Of a stretch of DNA of 64,000 nucleotides, positions 1 through 10,349 are shown in pieces; position 1 is the stretch's first letter; the number at the start of each line of letters is the position of its first letter. The stretch comes from Chlorophyllum brunneum (Eukaryota > Basidiomycota > Agaricomycetes > Agaricales > Agaricaceae), in NCBI GenBank assembly GCA_963576785.1, contig OY756141.1, positions 2,728,001-2,792,000 of the forward strand. The letters run 5' to 3'. The notes beneath the pieces are model-generated. The model searched no databases, had not been told where the DNA came from, and saw nothing but the letters and a program-made list of their open reading frames with translations. The position numbers and the translations under genes were made by a program.

Positions 1-512
1 GAAGGGCGCTGTTCCTGGGTTCGCGGGCTCTGAATACCATATTTCTGAGCATTAATTCATAGAACTCACGTTGGATTGTCCGGGGTGACGAGCCCGACGC
101 GAAAGTCGACGTTAACTCGCGCATGATAAAAGGATACTTTGATGATGCTAAAACATCAAGGGGAAGAATATCGATTCGTCTGTGCGTCCAAAGCAAGAGG
201 CATGAAGTGAAATTAATGGACCTGTTCACGGAAGAGGCAAGTCATATGATACATGAAGAAAGATAGAACTCAAAAGTCTGACAGGCCTCGTGCTAAATCT
301 TCTATCAAAGCGGTCTGCGGCTTCTCGCTGTGCAGCTGTAAACTTAATCCATTATCAATCGATTGTTCTCCATTTGAGAGATTAAGAAATCGTGTCGAGT
401 AGCTCGAGTCTATGAAAACGACGTCAAAGTTACTAAAACATACAGCTGTAGTCATGATAGCGAAAGTAGGCATACGACATAGGTGATAATGAAAGTAAAC
501 GGGGCACAGCAG
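1..512. other. No gene recognised at left edge
   Basis: I see no convincing coding exon here. The only open frame is a short minus-strand one of 67 codons without family features. The sequence directly follows the 3' end of the minus-strand F-box gene. Confidence 0.5.
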
Positions 513-2171
513 TTAGATAGCATCGACAAAGTTGAATGTGTGATTTCGGAAAGCGGGAGCGATAGCAAGAGCAGGAGCAAAAGTAATAGGGGTCTTAGCG
601 AAAGGAACATTCAAATGAATAGGTAATCCCCGTTGGTATAACGAATCAAGCCAGAGTTTCCACTCTGCAGGTGCAACATGACCGTTAGGCGCATGGATGT
701 TGACCCATGCAGACTCTAAATGGCGTCCAGCATTCACTGTTGAAGCGTAAGGCTGGGGACACCGAGTTTCGAACGCGGCGAAGAGCGCGTCGAAGGATAA
801 TTTTAGATCCACTTCGATTTCTAGATGACGTAGCATGGGGAGGACGTCATATCGACCACTGGCATCATGTCGATGGAGGAGCTGGACTAGGCTAGTCGTG
901 GTGCTGTCTGGCGGAACCTCTGGGGCTTGGCTGAGATCCAGAACCAGTCGGCGAAGAGTCGGGACGAAATGTAGAAGGTTCCTCAGGTCATCGCGCTGGA
1001 AGAGAATACCGGAAGCATCAAGGGAGCGAAGTTTGTTGGATTGCTTGAGAAAGGGTATAAGGTAAGGGGTGACGCTGGGAGAGTATGTGCGAGAGCCAAA
1101 GGTGTTGTATTTGAAATTGGCGAGGGAAGGACAATACAAAGCCCGGAAGAGGCTGAGGACATTGATATTTGTAGAGTCGTCGGTAACCTCCAAGGTGTGG
1201 AGTCTGGGAAGGCAGATAGGGTCACGTTGGGTGGTGCTTTGTTCATCGTCACCGGAAGACTCGAGATTGCGTATGCGCAAGGAGTTTAGACAGGGCGAAA
1301 GATGCAAAATAGCGGCCAAATCGTCCATTTTTGTCCAAGAAATGCGAAGATTAGATATCGTGTTCCATGGAAGGCGTAAGCTAGTCGGATCGACGGCCCA
1401 CAAGTCGACGCTTTCGAGTTGAGGGGCGTTTGAAAACATGTACACCTCTGTCGGCGCAAACACTGGGTCAAGTTCGCCATTAACCGTCAGATGCCTCAGC
1501 TGCGGAAAGTCCACCGGCTTCTTCAACAGATCTCCCCAACCTCCATCCAATATTCCGAAAAACAGCGACCCGATCTGAGAGGAATGACCAAACACCGTCT
1601 CAAGGACCTTCCGACAAGGCTGCCAATCGGGCAACAACTTCTCGCTATGCACCTCATCTACCAGTCTCGTATCATCGTTGTGTGTGATATTCACCACGAC
1701 TGGAAGCTCCTTTGCCATTCTAAACCAATGCTCCACCCTCCATACATCCCTAGCACTCGTCTCAAACGTCAAATCTGCCCATAAAAATGTCCAAAGCCTC
1801 GAATCATTTTGCGATACCTTCCTCCACTGGTGACACACCTGTCCTAGCATGACAGGCGACAGGTGTTTCCCGAAGCGTTGATACTTGAGCGGTTTGAACT
1901 GCGTCAGCTCTGGGACATCACAGGCCCAAAGCATAATTTCGGATAGGATCTCGTTGGGGAGACGGAAAATGGGCGAGGCGCTGGCATTGATTAGGGATTT
2001 GACTCTGGCGCTAGTTTGTCTGAGTGCGTCGGCAATGTCGTCGCACACTTTTGCGTGGTGTCGGAGGCGAGTCAGTTCATGCTGAGCGCAATTGTATGGT
2101 GTACTGGGCACGGTAAGGAAGGGATGAAGGGAAGTAAGGAGCTGCCTCGTGTACTGTTCTTGCCAAGTCAT
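513..2171 (-). CDS. F-box-like domain protein (Agaricomycete family)
   Basis: This is an uninterrupted reading frame of about 552 codons. A longer frame opens at a TTG, but the first ATG is at 2171 (MTWQEQYTRQLL), so I start there. An N-terminal helical stretch is followed around residues 60-110 by the F-box-like motif (FRLPNEILSEIMLWACD, then LGQVCHQWRKVS and LWTFLW). The remainder is a Leu-rich region, probably degenerate leucine-rich repeats. Proteins of this layout are a large, fast-evolving family in mushrooms. The F-box is expected to bind Skp1 in an SCF ubiquitin ligase, with the C-terminal part selecting a substrate. The substrate cannot be inferred. The lack of introns is unusual here, since most neighbours have several. 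Confidence 0.8.
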   Translation of the reverse strand: MTWQEQYTRQLLTSLHPFLTVPSTPYNCAQHELTRLRHHAKVCDDIADALRQTSARVKSLINASASPIFRLPNEILSEIMLWACDVPELTQFKPLKYQRFGKHLSPVMLGQVCHQWRKVSQNDSRLWTFLWADLTFETSARDVWRVEHWFRMAKELPVVVNITHNDDTRLVDEVHSEKLLPDWQPCRKVLETVFGHSSQIGSLFFGILDGGWGDLLKKPVDFPQLRHLTVNGELDPVFAPTEVYMFSNAPQLESVDLWAVDPTSLRLPWNTISNLRISWTKMDDLAAILHLSPCLNSLRIRNLESSGDDEQSTTQRDPICLPRLHTLEVTDDSTNINVLSLFRALYCPSLANFKYNTFGSRTYSPSVTPYLIPFLKQSNKLRSLDASGILFQRDDLRNLLHFVPTLRRLVLDLSQAPEVPPDSTTTSLVQLLHRHDASGRYDVLPMLRHLEIEVDLKLSFDALFAAFETRCPQPYASTVNAGRHLESAWVNIHAPNGHVAPAEWKLWLDSLYQRGLPIHLNVPFAKTPITFAPALAIAPAFRNHTFNFVDAI

Positions 2172-2891
2172 CGTTGTTCCCAAAAAAAAAGTAAACGGAT
2201 GGAGTCTGGTCGTAGAGAGGAGGGGTGAAGACCAAGGGGCGATGTTACAGAGGGGGGTATAGTCGATATTGAGTCGGCGCGAGTGCGTATAGCTCGGGGA
2301 AATACGCTTGGAAAGGCCATGGGTGCGGAATTATATACGACGACCCGAGGCTCCCATCACTTCATGCGACTAAATTAACAGGTAAAGCAAGAGTGAATGT
2401 GAAGAGAAGGGATGTGTGGAGGAAGATCAATGGCATCTGGGCTATTCTGGCACACGGGAAGGTCCAAGGATGGTTTGACATACGGACAAGCCGTCCGTGT
2501 CGGCGGAGTGATGGGTGGTTTGATCACCAACTGGGTTCTGTGAAGAGTGAAAGCGATGAATGGTAGACTGTGGGACTCATCACTGGATAGACCCTGGATC
2601 AGTTTGGCAAGTGGGATGATGTTAGGCCATGTGGGTCCCCATCACCCTGCCACACTGTGAAGAGCCAGCGTCTGCACCCCTGATGCTATCACATTACCTC
2701 GATCCCCGCGTGATCACCCGTTCGTATGGCTTGGCATAATATACAGTCCATACATTTAGCAGCCGTAAACTAAAGCTCCATATGACAATGTCCTGAATGC
2801 AGATCCATGACCAAGAAAATGGGTATAACCAGTTTCAAGACAATCCGTGCCAACCTAGCACCCACCCAGTGACGGAACAATCCACCAAAGC
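2172..2891. other. Intergenic, upstream of the F-box gene
   Basis: About 720 bp lie between the start of the F-box gene and the stop of the lipid phosphatase gene, both on the minus strand. It should hold the F-box promoter and the 3' UTR of the phosphatase gene. I see no coding exon. Confidence 0.5.
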
Positions 2892-4680
2892 TCAGGCAGT
2901 CGTGTGCTGGTAGAGATATGCCTGAGGTGGCGAACTTGTCCGGATAGGGGGTAGCATAGGGACTTCATTCCCGGGTGATTGATCATTTCCTTCGAGATCT
3001 GCCGAGTGCTCTTGCACGGGCACTCCATGTACGTCCCTTTTCCACATGTCTTCGAGCGGCTCTGGGTGGGGACGAAGTACAGTTCCTTCCAATTCGTACT
3101 CCTCGTCACCGGTGGCCCCATATGCATTGTTTCCGTGAGGCTGAGAAGGACCAGAAGGGCGAACAAACGGGAGACCACTGCCGCTGGCGGTATGATTATG
3201 AGTAGGGAGGATTTCTTCATCTTCTCTTTTGATGCGAGGAGAATAGGGTCTGTGGGAGTATTCGGATTCGAGTGGTGGATAGTACTGGCGGTAGGAAAAG
3301 TATGCCATAACGGTGCCAAGAATAGAACCAATAAACACGTCCTGCCAGTGGTCTACCTCGCCTTGTCAGTGTCGTACAGGATGGAAAATGCATGCAAATA
3401 TTTACGGCGGTAATCCATGGTGCGAGAGATGGCAACTAGGGCAGCGCCAGAGAAGGGCGCGAGGGCTAGCCAAGCCTTAGCCTGTAGGAAATTAGGGACG
3501 CGTCGCATTTATGTAATTACTAATTCACATACCGTTTGACCTCGCTTGTCAAACAAATGCACCTTGCCAGCGAGATAGAATGCGAAGAAACCAAGTCCAG
3601 CGAAAGACACTGGGTTCTATTCAGCACTTGATGGTGACTGTGATGACGACGAAAATTCACGCACTACTAGAATGACCAGACGGGAAGCTGCGGAAGCCAT
3701 CTCTGAGAATGCCATTGTCCGTCTGGGTACAGACGGTCCAGTTCGACAAGCCAAAGACCGGGTCTGTGGCACCTTGAGGAGGTTGACACCGATCAACGAC
3801 ATCTGTACCCCACAGAGTAAGTTAGCAGGTGATACAGAAATCACAGAAAGAGGGCATTTCACCAGGACGGGGTCGACCCACAGTAATTTTCACGAATTGT
3901 GTCACTGAACCCGTAAGCGCCAGACCGAAGATCACTGGATTTCAAGATCGTCAGTCCCAGCACTGAATCAAAATGGACACTGGTAAAACGCACATCCGAG
4001 GGTTGCTGCAGAGAGGAAACTGTCAATTTTAGCCCACGCGACCGGGAGTTTAATGACGTACAGTTGTGAAGGTCCCACCATGACCGCACAGTGACGAAGT
4101 TGACGACTGGCTGAAGGAGAACCGGCCCAACGAAACAGATGAAGTAGAGCGCGACATTCTATATAGGAGGACCAATGAAAAAAGTTATCGGACGATCAGG
4201 GTGGAGTGAACTACGAACGGGAACACGTTCATGCACCGCATAACTGGTAGCAAGACCAGTCAGTCAAACCATTGTCAAAAAGGTGGCAAAATCGAACCCA
4301 CGGATGGCGGAGTCTGGGAAAATGATGATGCCAGTGAGTGGCCATCCGAGAGATCAGGACAAGTAAGCAACGCACGATGTATCTTCCAGTGAAAATACCC
4401 TCCGATACCCTTCAACTTTGTCAAGGGAGAAGAAAATCGCGCTTCATAAAAGAGTGGAGTTAGCTTAGATATGCTTCCGCCGCTGATGAACGTGTACATA
4501 CGCCAGGCCAATAGTAATGATCCTTGGGATTGATGAGCAGATGCGGTCGTGTGACAGGCTGGCTGTTGGGACTCACCAATCGGGAGCATAGGAGAACAAA
4601 AGTTTTCTGCGTCTCACTGCAGTCATAGGGCGACTATTCCTGGTGCGAGAGTCGGAGGGCCTAAGGGAGAAGATTTTCAT
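2892..4680 (-). CDS. DPP1: Diacylglycerol pyrophosphate / lipid phosphate phosphatase (PAP2 family)
   Basis: Spliced membrane PAP2 phosphatase with about nine exons. Joining exons gives an N-terminus starting MKIFSLRPSD, then SYAPDW, LDKVEGYRRVFSLEDTSLRH and PYAVHERVP. The three phosphatase signature blocks follow: KITVGRPRPD, FRSFPSGHSS and, across the intron at 3353-3405, TMDYRHHWQDVFIGS. These hold the catalytic His of SGHS and the second His of the RxxDxxHHxxD block. Hydrophobic stretches such as VALYFICFVGPVLLQPVV and FAGLGFFAFYLAG are membrane helices. The tail of about 120 residues is hydrophilic. Family members dephosphorylate diacylglycerol pyrophosphate, phosphatidate and lysophosphatidate in vacuolar or ER membranes. 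The exon joining HN to LALTGSVTQF is the least certain part. The region has no long open frame, so an ORF-only view would miss most of the protein. Confidence 0.88.
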
Positions 4681-4928
4681 TGGAGGGAGTGGTCTGTTGT
4701 GAGTTGGGTAAGAGGCGTCACGCAGCTGTGCGTACGACATTAAATAAACGTTGGGACAGGGCACGGAGGCGAGGAGGAGTGGCCTGTCTTACGTCATCCC
4801 ATAGCCTTAGATCCCAATCACGTTCTCTCTGCCCCTCATGGCCTCAGCCTCGTTCGAATGGAAAGGCAGGTCTATTTACACATCCTCATGGAAAGCACCA
4901 CTGAGAGCCAGTAGAGCAGCACCAGGGA

Positions 4929-6014
4929 ATGCTCGAAACAATCGCCTCAACTGACCACGTGGAGTTTGCCCATGCCCCTCTGCATAGCCTCCAGCTCCTC
5001 ATCTAGGCACGTCTAGGCACGACTGGTCACTTATACGCGATGCTGTGAAGCACAAAATCGACGAGGTGTGCTCGGGTTTCGTGTCGATGGGGATGGCGTC
5101 TCAATCCGTTTCACAGAATATCGATTTGTTCCTGACGACAACGAAACCAAATCCTCCGCCATCGCCCTTCAACCAAATTCCAACAGAACATGGAGGTCTC
5201 AAAATTGCACCCTTTCCGCCGCATAGGGCGGCCCGTGTCCATTTGAACGAAAAACCCGTTAGCTATATGACATCGGAGGAAGCCCAACAAGCTAGGAAAT
5301 ACATCTTTGATCAGCTTGACGGTTTCGACTCGTGCGTCCGTTATTTCTTGCCATGCATACCACCTAGCAACCAGTTATCACAGCACACCCTTCTCCGTAC
5401 AGCGTCTATGTGAACTCTGCGTCAAACCCAAGGACCATTATAACTCTGCCGGGAAATACCTCCGCGCTGTTGAGAAATCTATCCTTGTAACTTCAGCATG
5501 GGAGAGCTTCCCTCCCCTCACAGAAGAAGAAGAAAAGAACTCTTTTGGACGAGGTGCTACAATGCTGGGCTCAACGCGACAATCCGCACCTGCAACCCCA
5601 CTCTTTTCGCCTATACCATTCTTGCACGAAGATGCTCGCAGATCACAGTCCCGCAGTCCACCACCATCGCCTTTGGCGTTAGCACCTGCTGGGTCCACCA
5701 GTGATTCTCACGTACAACCTCTGGAGACAAAGGCCTTGGGGCTGGTTGATGAGATGGATGACCCTGCACCTGGCCATCTGAGTGACCATCCCACTGCATT
5801 GAGTGCAGTCACGGAACTGAGCGCGGAGCATTATAATTCCCTCCCTGGTCCAGCCCCAATCTCCACCCAGCCCGTCCAAACCAAACCTCCTACTGGTACA
5901 CCACGCCCGCTTTTCGGAAGTTTAGATCAGAGGTTTGTTAGATCCGGACTAATGGGTCCAGCGTCGGATACCATGTTGGTAGACAAAGACAAAGAAAATA
6001 CACAGTCACAATAA
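4929..6014 (+). CDS. Protein phosphatase 4 regulatory subunit 2 (PPP4R2)
   Basis: The core is recognised by LETIASTDHV, DWSLIRDAVKHKIDEVC and, after an intron at about 5333-5381, FDSTPFSVQRLCELCVKP followed by KYLRAVEKSILVTS. This matches the conserved PPP4R2 block. The rest (about 190 residues) is a low-complexity Ser/Pro-rich tail ending DKDKENTQSQ. PPP4R2 binds the PP4 catalytic subunit and steers it to DNA damage and centrosome substrates. An intron joining VE to HDW with a GTTTGC donor (about 4961-5014) is inferred to bridge the N-terminal exon. The ATG at 4929 is the best visible start, but one more small 5' exon is possible. The gene is divergent from the DPP1-like gene with 248 bp between starts. 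Confidence 0.75.
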
Positions 6015-6777
6015 CAGTGAGCATCTTATTGGCAAAATTTTCACTGCCAAGCAACCCAATGACGACTTTAGCCACAGCATCACCAAAGATCAAACGGTCA
6101 GATCGAATCTAGCATCAAAATAACAGCTGTATGTTGCGTCGATCCTCGGTAAGGTAAAACATATCACCGCTTGGGTCTCACAAGAAAGCCGGGAACCACC
6201 AAGAGTAGAGTTAAGAATAGACTTGAATTCATCCATGCTCTGTACTCAGCCCCTGCACTACACATTCCCGGCTGAACAGTAAAGCGGCGGGCAGTGCGGG
6301 TGAAAGGAACCTGACAGGGTCAACTGTAGAGATACAACGACGAATCATTCCGCAGCTTCAGTCCACACCACCCCAGCCCTTCCGTGAGTGCGGCGTTTAT
6401 TCGAGGAACGGCTCGACCATCTTTCTTTCCTGGACGTGGTCATTCGCAGATAAATTTCCGATCTTGATTTCCGTCTCTTCACCCCTTTCCCTTCATTACG
6501 TTTCGGATTATGAATGTATATTGTTCATCGAAGTTCCGGAGTTGTAACCGTATGTTATGTGTTACCCGCGTCAAGGGCGAGGGGTTGCACCAGAGAAGGA
6601 TAATCTTCTCATGTGTCCGTACGTATCGTTGGCAGCGATGCTCATCACAAGCCAAGAAAGCACTAAAGCCTGTGCAATTTACCGCCTCCCATCTCTTAAG
6701 GGAGGGCATGTCCATGAGGATGGTCTTGTAAACTTTATTTCATCATGAGTTTCTATTCCAATTCGTGAAAAGAATAA
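6015..6777. other. Convergent intergenic region
   Basis: About 760 bp lie between the stops of the PPP4R2 gene (+) and the FYV7-like gene (-). The sequence has only short open frames and no recognisable motif. It should contain both 3' UTRs. No RNA gene was seen. Confidence 0.5.
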
Positions 6778-7647
6778 TCACCTCTTCTCAACCGCGGGAT
6801 CATTTCTCGTCTGCTCAGTGATTTTCGCGAGCATTGCATTCATCCGCAGTTTCATATTCGGCTGTCCTCTGCCCCTCGTCGGTGCAGCGCCTCCACGACC
6901 CCCTCTCCCAGAACCTCGGCCTCGATCCCGGTAACTCCGTCCTCGCTTAAAAGGATCTGATTTATACGTGTGCAGTGATGACTTTGAATACGCTTTTTGG
7001 AAAAGATCACGTAGAGACGACTTGTCATCAGACTGGGTGGTGGCGTCTCCATTGTCGCTATTTTTGTTGTTGTTCCGGGGTAAAGGGTGTTTTTTGTTTT
7101 GTTTGTTGGGCGGCTGGGGTTTCGGCGAACGTGGTGGAGGTTGTGATACTTTTGGAGAGTCGTGGTCGGATGATGAATCCGAAGGTGTGTCAGTGCGCTT
7201 GTTGAGGGATGCGTCGCTTGCAGGTTCAGAGTCAGAGTGACCAGATCCTTCACTGCCTTTGTCACCTTCATCTTCATTGACTTGGCGTCCCTTGTGCCCA
7301 GAACGCAAAGACACAATACCCTCTCGCCGTTTTTGAGCTTTCCATTTGCTTTTGATCTTGGCTGTCTCAACCCATTCCTTTTTCAACTTTTTAGCTGCAC
7401 AGGATTAGAAGAGGGAAACAAAAGAACAGGGCAGCGCACCTCTGTTGGCCGGGTAGTGGTGGAAGGTGGGCGGCCGCCTGGGCTTGTGAACGGCGTCTGG
7501 CATGGGAGAAAGGAGGAGCCGAGTGGGGGAGCAAAGAGCTGTGCGCTTACATAATGGCTGATCGAAGCTCCGCGCCAGAGTCATCGACCAGTTTGCGTCT
7601 ATATCAGCAACCCCAACTCTCTTCCTCTCTCCCATCTTCATTCCCAT
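6778..7647 (-). CDS. Probable FYV7/CCDC59-like rRNA-processing protein
   Basis: Two exons: 7551-7647 and 6778-7394, joined by a 156-nt intron (GTAAGC...CAG). The protein has about 237 residues. It starts MGMKMGERKR, has a basic segment SKKLKKEWVETAKIKSKWK, a long acidic/Ser/Pro-rich middle, an RGG-rich stretch (residues about 190-215) and the C-terminal motif RGQPNMKLRMNAMLAKI. That last motif resembles the GQPN...M..LL.KI end of the FYV7/CCDC59 family, which acts in 18S rRNA maturation. This assignment rests on one motif plus the overall basic composition, so it is moderate. Start codons at 7647, 7641, 7635 and 7584 are all in frame. The first lies only 6 bp from the divergent eIF1 start. 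Confidence 0.55.
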
Positions 7648-7660
7648 CCTCGCATGAGCG
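7645..7660 (+). promoter_or_regulatory. Weak start-codon context of eIF1
   Basis: The bases before the eIF1 ATG are CCTCGC, so position -3 is C rather than the favoured purine, and +4 is A. Across eukaryotes eIF1 mRNAs keep a poor start context because eIF1 suppresses initiation at weak starts and so limits its own synthesis. The sequence here fits that known autoregulation. Function is inferred from context only. Confidence 0.6.
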
Positions 7661-8183
7661 TGCAGAACCTTAACACTTTCGGTACGTCACTCTACGCCGT
7701 CGACTACCCGGTTCGAGTTCGTGTGTGTCAACCACGTGTTGTGTAGATCCCTTTGCAGACGAAGGCGATCCTCTTGCTGGTGCCCAGGACGTAGGATCGC
7801 AAGCCGATTACATCCATATCCGTATCCAGCAGAGGAATGGACGGAAGACTTTGACTACTTTGCAGGGCCTGCCCAAGCGTGAGTACTTTCCTTGTTCTAC
7901 CCTGATCCTGACACCCCAATGCTCATACTCTCTGTCTGCAGAATATGACCCCAAGAAATTGCTCAAGGCATTCAAGAAGGTAACGCCGCCCTTCCCCCTC
8001 ACATGACCCACATGACCGCTCATCTGATGTGATTGACAGGAATTCGCTTGCAACGGAACACTTGTTGACGACGAGAAGATGGGTCAAGTCATCCAGCTCC
8101 AAGGAGATCAGCGCGCCAAGATCTCCTCCTTCCTGACCGAAAATGGGATTGAGAAATCGACTATCAAGGTTCACGGTTTCTAA
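7654..8183 (+). CDS. SUI1: Translation initiation factor eIF1 (SUI1)
   Basis: Four exons: 7654-7681, 7747-7878, 7942-7979 and 8040-8183. The joined protein of about 113 residues starts MSVQNLNTFDPFAD. It carries the SUI1 fold blocks YIHIRIQQRNGRKTLTTLQG, YDPKKLLKAFKKEFACNGT, GQVIQLQGDQR and the end STIKVHGF. The length equals that of yeast and human eIF1. eIF1 binds the 40S subunit near the P site and enforces start-codon selection in the scanning complex. All introns have clean GT...AG ends and restore the frame exactly. The start codon context is poor (see the separate entry). The gene is head-to-head with the FYV7-like gene, which fits shared control of ribosome-related genes. Confidence 0.96.
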
Positions 8184-8475
8184 GCTCGATCTCCGCAGGA
8201 CAACAACAGGAGACCGTACGCCGCATCTCCGGGGAATAATATTCCAGTATTTTATTTCCTCTTTTCATTTGTCAATCATCAGTGTAGCCTACGGATGCCC
8301 TTGTTTTGCTTTCGATCACGTACTTTCCTTACTCTCTTTTTTGTGTATGTCTTAATCTCAGTCACACTTTGTATAAGATTGATTTGACCAAAGCACGGCT
8401 GTAAGGTATTGGGAGAGAAAGTAAACTGGTTGGTATCTACAAGCAAATCCACTCAACTGCAACATAGCCGACACT

Positions 8476-9350
8476 TTATTTGATCTTGTCGAGCGGTCTG
8501 TTGAATCCACCACGCCTGGCAAGAAGAATGAGCTGCTGTTTTGTAGAGTCGCTGGTTTGCATACCTGTTCATGTACTGCCGCCATGTCCTTATTTTCTTG
8601 ATGTCTACGGCGCCATCTTGATTGCCAGTGACATGTTTACCCTGCGGTCGCGTTAGACGGTACTTTGACCGGCGGAACTGTGGTGGATACCTTTGTGGAA
8701 CCGAAGCCAGCCATTCCCATCATGCCCATCATGGCAGCATCGTCCTCGGTAGTGACGTCCATTTCCTCGCCCTCTTCTTGCTCGTCATCGACTAGCTTGC
8801 TGCTGCCAGGCTGTGGTCTAGGGAGATCTATAACCAACGTAAGAAACAACTGGAAAGATTTACAGAAACGCGTACGAGAGGGTGGTGGTAGTTGTGCAGC
8901 CACAGTGGGAGTGTGGTCCTTGACTTCGGAAGGCTGGTTTGAAGGATGTTTTGGGTCTTGTATCCGGCCTTCTTCTCTTCTGTCGCCACGAAGTGACTCA
9001 CGGTCGTCTCTCCTTCGGTCATCCCTCCCACCGTCTCTCCGATCTCTCTCTCTATCTCGGTGTCTGTCGTCATCTCTCCGATGGTCTCTTCTATCTGCAC
9101 AAGTATTAGTCGTTGGATAAAACAGCCAAAGAAGATATGGGGTCACACCTCCTCGCCTGTCTCGATCTCCACGGCGTGGACTGCGTGAACGGCTAGGCCT
9201 CCGTCTTGGTTCGTCCCTGTGTCCTCCTCTTTCTCGTTCACCACCCCGTCCTCCGGTACTGCGGGAGTAGCGGTCACTGTACCTGTCTCTGTCTCTGTCG
9301 TCCCTTTCCCAGTCTCTTTCGTGCCGGCGGTGGTCTCCGCGAGATGACAT
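8476..9350 (-). CDS. SNRNP27: U4/U6.U5 tri-snRNP 27 kDa protein (SNRNP27 / RY1)
   Basis: The first exons encode an RS/RD-rich, highly charged region (MSSRGDHRRHERDWERDDR onward) of about 120 residues. The 3' exons give the diagnostic C-terminal domain: DDAAMMGMMGMAGFGSTK, then GKHVTGNQDGAVDIKKIR, then TWRQYMNRRGGFNRPLDKIK and stop at 8476. Introns lie near 9097-9147, 8830-8880, 8640-8690 and 8500-8545. The domain is that of the 27K protein of the U4/U6.U5 tri-snRNP, which acts in pre-mRNA splicing in the nucleus. The open frame ends early at about 8637 because it reads into an intron; the real C-terminus needs two further exons. It is divergent from the two-RRM gene with 81 bp between start codons. 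Confidence 0.9.
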
Positions 9351-9431
9351 GACGAGTTAAGCACAACGCGAGCAGGATGTGACAAGACGTGTGACGGTCC
9401 AATGAGGGTGTGACAGAAATTCAACTGGCGA

Positions 9432-10275
9432 TGAACGCAACGGGAGTGTTGAGGCAGGTGCTTGGCCAGTCCGCCAAGGCTGCAAGACCGAGGAAAGGCA
9501 AGTCCTTGTTGTAATCTGCTTCCTGTCTCTTGCTGACCTGACAAGCAGAGATTTTAAGGGAGACGCAGCAAATTATCTTGACGAATGTCCCCCGGACAGC
9601 AACTCCTGCAGACATTCGGAGAGAGATTAACAAGGCTGGTGCAAAGGGCGTTTCGGACAGTGCGTGCCTTTGTTGTCTATGGGAACTGTTGCTGAATAGT
9701 CTCGTAGTTGCCATAGACTACGAGTTCTTCAAGCCTACAGAACGCGCCGTTCTAACCCTCGTCTCCCCAACGTATCTCAAGTCCAATCTCACTGCCCTCA
9801 AAAACTTGACCATTTCCGGCATTTCGGTATCCTCAGATTATTATGTCGCAGAAATACAAGAACGGCCAAGGATGAGGGGCCATCAAGGACGGGTAAAGGC
9901 AGCACAGAGGGGAGCGTTGACTGGCCATGGACCGAATGCAGGAGTTGCAAATAATGGGCTGACTGTGACAATTGCTGGCCTTCCGGCAAGGACAACTGAG
10001 GCCGATCTGGCAAATTTGCTGAAGGACTTTGAAGTTGCGCAGTCGAAGAAGGGGTTGTCGCAGATTGTGAAGCTTCCTCTGTGAGTTGCTGCCTGCCCGG
10101 CTGGAACGTCATTGACATTTCGTTCAGACCACCAAACACTTTTTCGATGACTTCAAGGTTCCTCGTGACACTGTCCTCGATACAGGAGGCTCACCGTCTT
10201 GTGCGGAAGCTCCATGCGTCATATATGGGTGCATATGGGGACGATAACCTAATATCTGCCAGGATTATCTACTAG
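9432..10275 (+). CDS. Two-RRM RNA-binding protein, possibly mitochondrial
   Basis: Four exons: 9432-9497, 9549-9659, 9708-10080 and 10128-10275. The first intron appears to be GC-AG (AAAG|GCAAGT). The N-terminus MNATGVLRQVLGQSAKAARP is basic, hydroxylated and lacks acidic residues, which suggests a mitochondrial targeting peptide. Two RRM-like folds follow. The first begins IILTNVPRTATPADIRREI and continues through the helix-strand region to about residue 145. The second begins GLTVTIAGLPARTTEADLAN and ends with NLISARIIY at the C-terminus. The specific RNA target or family name is not recognisable to me. Assignment to RRM is from the strand/helix pattern and RNP-like blocks, so moderate. The 3' end converges on the CBP20 gene with only 74 bp between stops. 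Confidence 0.72.
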
Positions 10276-10349
10276 CATGTCTTCACTGTCCAATAATAAT
10301 ATAACATAAAGCAATATACACAGCGAGTAAAGAACGAAAACTACCGGGC

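Noticed and set aside
6479..6750. Overlapping short ORFs on both strands between PPP4R2 and FYV7-like genes
   Set aside because: No conserved motifs, and all lie in a convergent intergenic region.
8639..8665. A 22-nt intron (GTACCG...CCGCAG) in SNRNP27
   Set aside because: A 51-nt intron starting at AAAG|GTATCC gives FGSTK|GKHV, closer to the family, and is of normal length.
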